NCBI GenBank assembly: GCA_002292365.1
Contig: DBBU01000025.1
Location: 21,219-50,989, forward strand
DNA length: 29,771 nt
Source: Flammeovirgaceae bacterium UBA976
GTDB lineage: Bacteria > Bacteroidota > Bacteroidia > Cytophagales > Cyclobacteriaceae
Direction of reading: 5' to 3'
Under the pieces are notes generated by a model. The model saw only the letters and a program-made list of their open reading frames with translations, was not told the origin of the DNA and ran no database searches. Made by a program: the position numbers and the translations under genes. Each line of letters starts with the position of its first letter. The first letter of the stretch is position 1. Below, piece after piece: positions 26,027-29,771 of this stretch.

Positions 26027-27157
26027 TCACAACCTATTGGCTAATTTTCGCACCATTCTATTTTTCCATGTACTAAAGTCTCCTTGTATGATATGATTTC
26101 TGGCTAATTTAACCAACCACAAATAAAAACTAAGATTATGAATACTTGATATTTGAGCACCTAAAATCTCATTACTGATGATTAAATGCCGCAAATAAGC
26201 TTTGGAATGTAGCGTATCTAGGTATCCCCCCAAATTGATATCAATGGGTGAAAAATCATTTTTCCACTTCTCATTTCGAATATTGATGATCCCCTCGGAA
26301 GTAAACAGCATCCCATTTCTCGCATTTCTCGTTGGCATAACACAATCAAACATGTCTACTCCCAACGCAATGCATTCCAAGATATTGACTGGAGTGCCCA
26401 CACCCATCAAATAACGTGGTTTATCTTTGGGTAAAATGCTGCATACAAGCGCTGTACTTTCATACATCATTTCATGTGATTCACCTACCGATAATCCCCC
26501 TATGGCATTGCCATCTTGATTTTGTTCAGCAATGAATACTGCAGACTGCTCGCGCAGGTCATGATACGTGCTTCCTTGTACAATAGGAAAGAATGTTTGA
26601 TCAAAACCATACAATGGTTCCGTTTGATCAAAACGATGGACGCATCTTTTCAGCCATCTATGTGTCATGTGCATAGAGTTTTTTGCATATTCTTTTGAAC
26701 AGGGATATGGCGTACATTCATCAAAGGCCATGACAATATCGGCACCAATCTTCCGCTGGATATCGATTACATATTCGGGTGAAAAGTCATGATATGATCC
26801 GTCTATATGAGATTGAAATCGAACACCCTTTTCTTCTATTTTTCGATTGGCCCCCAATGAATACACCTGGTAGCCTCCACTATCGGTTAAAACAGGGTGC
26901 TCCCAGCTCATGAATTTATGCAAGCCTCCCGCACCTTGGATAATGTCCATACCCGGTCTCAAATACAAATGGTACGTATTGCCTAAAATAATCTGTGCTT
27001 CGATATCGGTCTCAAGCTCGCGGTGATGCACTGCTTTAACCGTTCCTGATGTACCAACAGGCATGAAAATGGGTGTTTCAATGGTCCCATGTGCCGTGGT
27101 TAAAACGGCCGCCCTAGCATCACTTTTCGTATCTGAATTTAAAAGATTAAATTTCAT
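26027..27157 (-). CDS. tgt: Queuine tRNA-ribosyltransferase (TGT)
   Basis: This 376-residue enzyme swaps guanine 34 of GUN-anticodon tRNAs for the queuosine precursor. Catalytic D92 (LTDSGGYQV) and the nucleophile D271 (MFDCVMPTRNARNG) are both present, as are the substrate residues around PIVQGS and GGLSVGE. The usual zinc cysteines (C-x-C-x-x-C) are absent: the aligned stretch near 309-314 reads LGGYLD, although the matching histidine H340 (SIHNL) and the fold around it remain. I recall similar zinc-less sequences in other Bacteroidota. I chose the ATG at 27157; an open frame extends to 27325 but adds 56 residues unlike TGT and would run through the -7 element at 27166-27173. It leads the tgt-lptG-EamA operon. 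Confidence 0.93.
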   Translation of the reverse strand: MKFNLLNSDTKSDARAAVLTTAHGTIETPIFMPVGTSGTVKAVHHRELETDIEAQIILGNTYHLYLRPGMDIIQGAGGLHKFMSWEHPVLTDSGGYQVYSLGANRKIEEKGVRFQSHIDGSYHDFSPEYVIDIQRKIGADIVMAFDECTPYPCSKEYAKNSMHMTHRWLKRCVHRFDQTEPLYGFDQTFFPIVQGSTYHDLREQSAVFIAEQNQDGNAIGGLSVGESHEMMYESTALVCSILPKDKPRYLMGVGTPVNILECIALGVDMFDCVMPTRNARNGMLFTSEGIINIRNEKWKNDFSPIDINLGGYLDTLHSKAYLRHLIISNEILGAQISSIHNLSFYLWLVKLARNHIIQGDFSTWKNRMVRKLANRL

Positions 27158-27165
27158 AAAGAATG

Positions 27166-27173
27166 CAAAAATA
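27166..27173 (-). promoter_or_regulatory. -7 element of tgt
   Basis: TATTTTTG on the minus strand matches TAnnTTTG, only 8 bases before the chosen tgt ATG. It supports a start at 27157 rather than 27325 and suggests an almost leaderless transcript. Confidence 0.5.
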
Positions 27174-27410
27174 CGCTTTTGATCTAAAGAAAATCCTATA
27201 AAATTTGTTATTCCATCAATAAAAATATTCCTATTGATAAATGATCCTTGTATATGTCTATTTGAACCTATCGTTGACTTTGTAATGAGGTTGAGAAATA
27301 TTTGCATAGATCGCCAACAGATCATTTTACATCAGATGACTGTAAATAAATCGGAGCGATTTAACTATGCATTTAATAATTGTTAATTACGCTTTAAAAA
27401 TTCCCATCTT

Positions 27411-27430
27411 TCTTAATACTTCTTAATACT
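27411..27430. repeat. Tandem 10-bp repeat
   Basis: TCTTAATACT occurs twice in a row with no spacer in the tgt-rsmG intergenic region. It may be slippage or a pair of binding sites. Confidence 0.6.
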
Positions 27431-27590
27431 TATTTAGGATTAAATCTGAACTTGTTTGTGATATTTTTATGGCTTATATTCGCTTGATTCGTTCTTTTTG
27501 TTTGTAAGTCATCGAATAAATATGACAAAAAACTTCCTCTTTAAATCGCTCCCTTTTCCTTTAAAGTCATACTAAAACAGAAAAATTGAT

Positions 27591-28217
27591 TTGAATGCCG
27601 CATTGATAAAACATTACTTCCCTGAGTTAAGTAAGGTCCAAGAAGAGCAATTCATACAGCTACAAGATCTATATGAATTTTGGAACAAACAAATAAATAT
27701 TATTTCGAGAAAAGACATTCAAGAACTCTATATCAGACATATTTTACACAGTTTAGCCATCGCCAAGTTCATTCAATTCAAAGCGAAAACAAGCATTCTT
27801 GATATCGGAACAGGGGGTGGTTTTCCAGGCATACCACTATCGCTACTGTTCCCTGATTCTACCTTTCATTTGGTCGATTCAATGGCCAAAAAAATCAAAG
27901 TAGTGCAAGCAATTAGTGCTGAATTGGGATTAGTAAATGTCACCAGTGAAGCTGCTCGTGCAGAAAAAACAACTGGTAAATTTGATTTTACCGTCAGCCG
28001 AGCCGTTGCTCCCGCACGAAAAATATGGGAATGGACACATCAAAAAATAAAAACTACCACATCTACTAATAATGCTAATGGCATCATTGCCCTAAAAGGA
28101 GGTGATCTCGAGATAGAAATGAAAGCCCTAAATAAATCTCATCAGGAAATAAACATAAAAGATTATTTTGAGGAACCTTTTTTTGAGACAAAAAAAATAA
28201 TTTATATTCCCTTATGA
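27591..28217 (+). CDS. rsmG: 16S rRNA (guanine-N7) methyltransferase RsmG
   Basis: This 208-residue SAM-dependent enzyme methylates G527 of 16S rRNA. Motif I is ILDIGTGGGFPGIPLSLLFPD (about 69-89), FHLVDSMAKKIKVV binds SAM ribose, and FTVSRAVAPARKIWEWT is the motif seen in RsmG/GidB. The upstream block YEFWNKQINIISRKDIQELYIRHILHSLA is typical of the family. The start is TTG at 27591: no in-frame ATG occurs before about residue 97, an in-frame TAA lies at 27573, and the nearby ATG at 27595 is out of frame and stops after three codons. The start aligns with normal RsmG N termini. It overlaps the decarboxylase gene by ATGA at 28214. Confidence 0.92.
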   Translation: MNAALIKHYFPELSKVQEEQFIQLQDLYEFWNKQINIISRKDIQELYIRHILHSLAIAKFIQFKAKTSILDIGTGGGFPGIPLSLLFPDSTFHLVDSMAKKIKVVQAISAELGLVNVTSEAARAEKTTGKFDFTVSRAVAPARKIWEWTHQKIKTTTSTNNANGIIALKGGDLEIEMKALNKSHQEINIKDYFEEPFFETKKIIYIPL

Positions 28218-29614
28218 ATGCCGAGGAATTCAGGAAGCATGGACATCAAGTAGTTGATTGGGTCGCCGATTACTTAGAGAACATCGAACAATATCCTGTA
28301 AAATCACAAGTCAATCCAGGAGATATTGCTGCTGCCCTGCCTATGCTTCCTCCGGAACAAGGAGAACCTTTTGAACAACTCCTTTCAGATGTAGAAGAAA
28401 AAATATTACCCGGTATCACCCACTGGCAACATCCTAATTTCCATGCTTATTTCAATGCCAATGGAAGTTATGCTTCCATACTGGCAGAATTGATCACAGC
28501 TGCCATTGGTGCTCAATGTATGATTTGGGAAACTTCTCCCGCCGCAGCGGAACTAGAGGAACGCGTCATGGAATGGCTGATAAATATGAGCGGTTTGCCC
28601 CAAAATTGGGATGGGGTTATTCAAGACACTGCGAGCACAGGCACTCTGGTGTCTATACTTACAGCCAGAGAAAAAATCACCCACTTCAACATCAATAACC
28701 GCGGATTTTCGAATGAGAAATTAAGGGTTTATTGTTCCGCTCAGACCCACAGCTCAATAGATAAATCAGTAAAAATTGCAGGTATTGGATTAGATAACTT
28801 AGTTAAAATTCCCGTAGATGACGAAATGGCCCTTTTGCCCTATTTATTGGAAGAAGCTATTAAAACCGATTTAGCATTGGGTAAAATTCCTTGTTGTATC
28901 ATTACCACACTGGGTACAACAGGTACGACAGCTATGGATCCGCTGGAAGCCATTGCTGATATTGCCATTAAATATAATGTGTGGCATCATGTTGATGCGG
29001 CTTATGCTGGAGCCGCCTTTGTTCTTCCCGAATACAGACATTTTCTAAAAGGAATAGAAAAAGCAGATACTTATCTTTTTAATCCTCATAAGTGGATGTT
29101 TACTAATTTTGACTGTACCGCTTATTTTGTCAAAGACAAAGAAGCCTTAATTCAAACCTTTCAAATACTGCCTGAATACCTAAAAACAAATACAAGAGGG
29201 AAAGTAAATGATTACAGAGATTGGGGTATACCGCTTGGACGTAGGTTTAGGGCATTGAAGTTATGGTTTGTGATCCGAGAATACGGTGCTTCTGGCATCC
29301 GGATCAAAATCAAGGAACATATTTCGCTTGCTGCGTGGCTAGAGCAACAAGTTATACATCACCCCGACTTTGAAATGGTTGTGGATAGAGTCTTGAGTTT
29401 GGTCGTATTTAGATGTGTTAAATACGCTGATTTGGAAAAAAATAATGCCCTGAACGCACACATTTTAACCGCCGTCAATGCTTCTGGCAAAGCCTATATT
29501 ACCCATACTAAGGTAAATCATCAATACGTCCTTCGTGTAGTTACGGGTCAGACTCATATTCAAAGGCATCATGTTGAAAAGCTATGGAAGCTGATTCAAC
29601 AAATTGCTCAATAA
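28214..29614 (+). CDS. Group II PLP-dependent amino acid decarboxylase
   Basis: This 466-residue fold-type I PLP enzyme belongs to the aromatic-L-amino-acid decarboxylase group (pfam pyridoxal_deC). Features in order: FRKHGHQVVDWVADYLENIE and HWQHPNFHAYFNANGSYASIL at the N terminus, TASTGTLVSILTAR for phosphate binding, D261 in HVDAAYAG pairing with the pyridine nitrogen, and K293 in NPHKWMFTNFDCTAYF as the Schiff-base lysine. The pattern of PHKW and the flanking region is that of tyrosine/tryptophan/DOPA decarboxylases rather than glutamate decarboxylase; the exact substrate is not established. It would release an amine and CO2. The ATG overlaps the rsmG stop, so expression is coupled to an rRNA methyltransferase, an unrelated function. 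There is a 157-base tail to the window edge. Confidence 0.88.
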   Translation: MNAEEFRKHGHQVVDWVADYLENIEQYPVKSQVNPGDIAAALPMLPPEQGEPFEQLLSDVEEKILPGITHWQHPNFHAYFNANGSYASILAELITAAIGAQCMIWETSPAAAELEERVMEWLINMSGLPQNWDGVIQDTASTGTLVSILTAREKITHFNINNRGFSNEKLRVYCSAQTHSSIDKSVKIAGIGLDNLVKIPVDDEMALLPYLLEEAIKTDLALGKIPCCIITTLGTTGTTAMDPLEAIADIAIKYNVWHHVDAAYAGAAFVLPEYRHFLKGIEKADTYLFNPHKWMFTNFDCTAYFVKDKEALIQTFQILPEYLKTNTRGKVNDYRDWGIPLGRRFRALKLWFVIREYGASGIRIKIKEHISLAAWLEQQVIHHPDFEMVVDRVLSLVVFRCVKYADLEKNNALNAHILTAVNASGKAYITHTKVNHQYVLRVVTGQTHIQRHHVEKLWKLIQQIAQ

Positions 29615-29722
29615 TTAATATAGAAAATCATGTTTCTGCCAGAGTACCTTCAAAAAAAGTCAAGATTTTGGTAAAAAAGTAGTGTTTTTACATTTAAGGG
29701 AGACATAACGCAAGCAAAAAAT

Positions 29723-29771
29723 ATGATTAAAGCAAGACCTCATTCAAATAATGGTAGCCTCAACGTAGTTG
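29723..29771 (+). CDS. Possible start of a gene cut by the window edge
   Basis: An open frame starts with ATG at 29723 and runs to the edge for 16 codons (MIKARPHSNNGSLNVV). It is too short to recognise. It is given only as a possible partial gene; no consensus -7 element is visible upstream. Confidence 0.25.
   Translation, partial: MIKARPHSNNGSLNVV

Larger units (their letters stand above)
27158..27590. other. Intergenic region between divergent tgt and rsmG
   Basis: This 433-base gap is AT-rich and holds no convincing gene, tRNA or strong hairpin. It contains the tgt -7 element, a 10-bp tandem duplication (27411-27430), and presumably the rsmG promoter, which I could not identify with confidence. 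The reverse open frame up to 27325 is not supported as coding. Confidence 0.6.

Noticed and set aside
27158..27325. N-terminal extension of tgt to an ATG at 27325
   Set aside because: The 56 extra residues do not resemble TGT, and the extension contains a good -7 element just before the internal ATG at 27157 that begins the normal TGT sequence.
27469..27507. A 12-codon frame (MAYIRLIRSFCL) upstream of rsmG as a leader peptide
   Set aside because: No run of regulatory codons and no attenuator-like hairpins follow; frames this short are expected by chance.

Overview
The window reads as an ordinary stretch of a Bacteroidota chromosome. It is AT-rich, and several genes are preceded by the TAnnTTTG -7 element typical of that phylum. 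Its gene repertoire is also typical of the phylum: an OstA-like protein followed by bamD, rpoZ, coaBC, a DUF4835 (PorD-type) gene and recN; and tgt next to an LptG-type permease. I cannot place it below phylum with confidence; a Cytophagales-like marine bacterium would fit. I see no phage, IS element, CRISPR array, tRNA or rRNA.

Left part (139-12874), accessory metabolism. A large secreted Asp-box beta-propeller protein runs rightwards. It meets, tail to tail with an 8-base overlap, a long leftward series. In transcription order the series is: a Tat-exported sugar isomerase-like protein (10973-11812); a secreted Ig-like/LVIVD-repeat protein (8795-10792); a secreted YncE-like propeller with a His/Met-rich loop (7668-8798); a class V PLP enzyme (6338-7600); an APC amino-acid permease (4708-6195); and an aldo/keto reductase fused to a RidA-like domain (3236-4705). 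The last two are 2 bases apart and the two propellers overlap by ATGA. The likely theme is uptake and turnover of an amino acid or amine, but the substrate is not visible. A second aldo/keto reductase (11966-12874) is divergent from the isomerase-like gene.

Middle part (12963-23098), core genes. mdh and tilS point left; a 14-bp-arm hairpin separates mdh from the reductase. The rightward run begins with an OstA-like LPS-transport protein, then bamD, rpoZ, coaBC, a DUF4835/PorD-type gene, a 69-residue small protein, recN and fabI. bamD to recN is tightly packed and looks like one operon linking envelope biogenesis, transcription, CoA synthesis and DNA repair. The 69-residue protein has the strand and turn spacing of an Sm/Hfq-like barrel and is the most interesting unknown here.

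Right part (23222-29771). ispE converges on a leftward operon tgt, lptG-like permease, EamA transporter. After a 433-base gap, rsmG (probable TTG start) overlaps a group II PLP amino-acid decarboxylase by ATGA. A possible gene start is cut by the right edge.

Several core enzymes show changes at known active-site or metal positions: CoaBC (Cys to Ser), TGT (zinc cysteines absent), TilS (SAGVDS P-loop) and the RidA domain (Arg to Asn).
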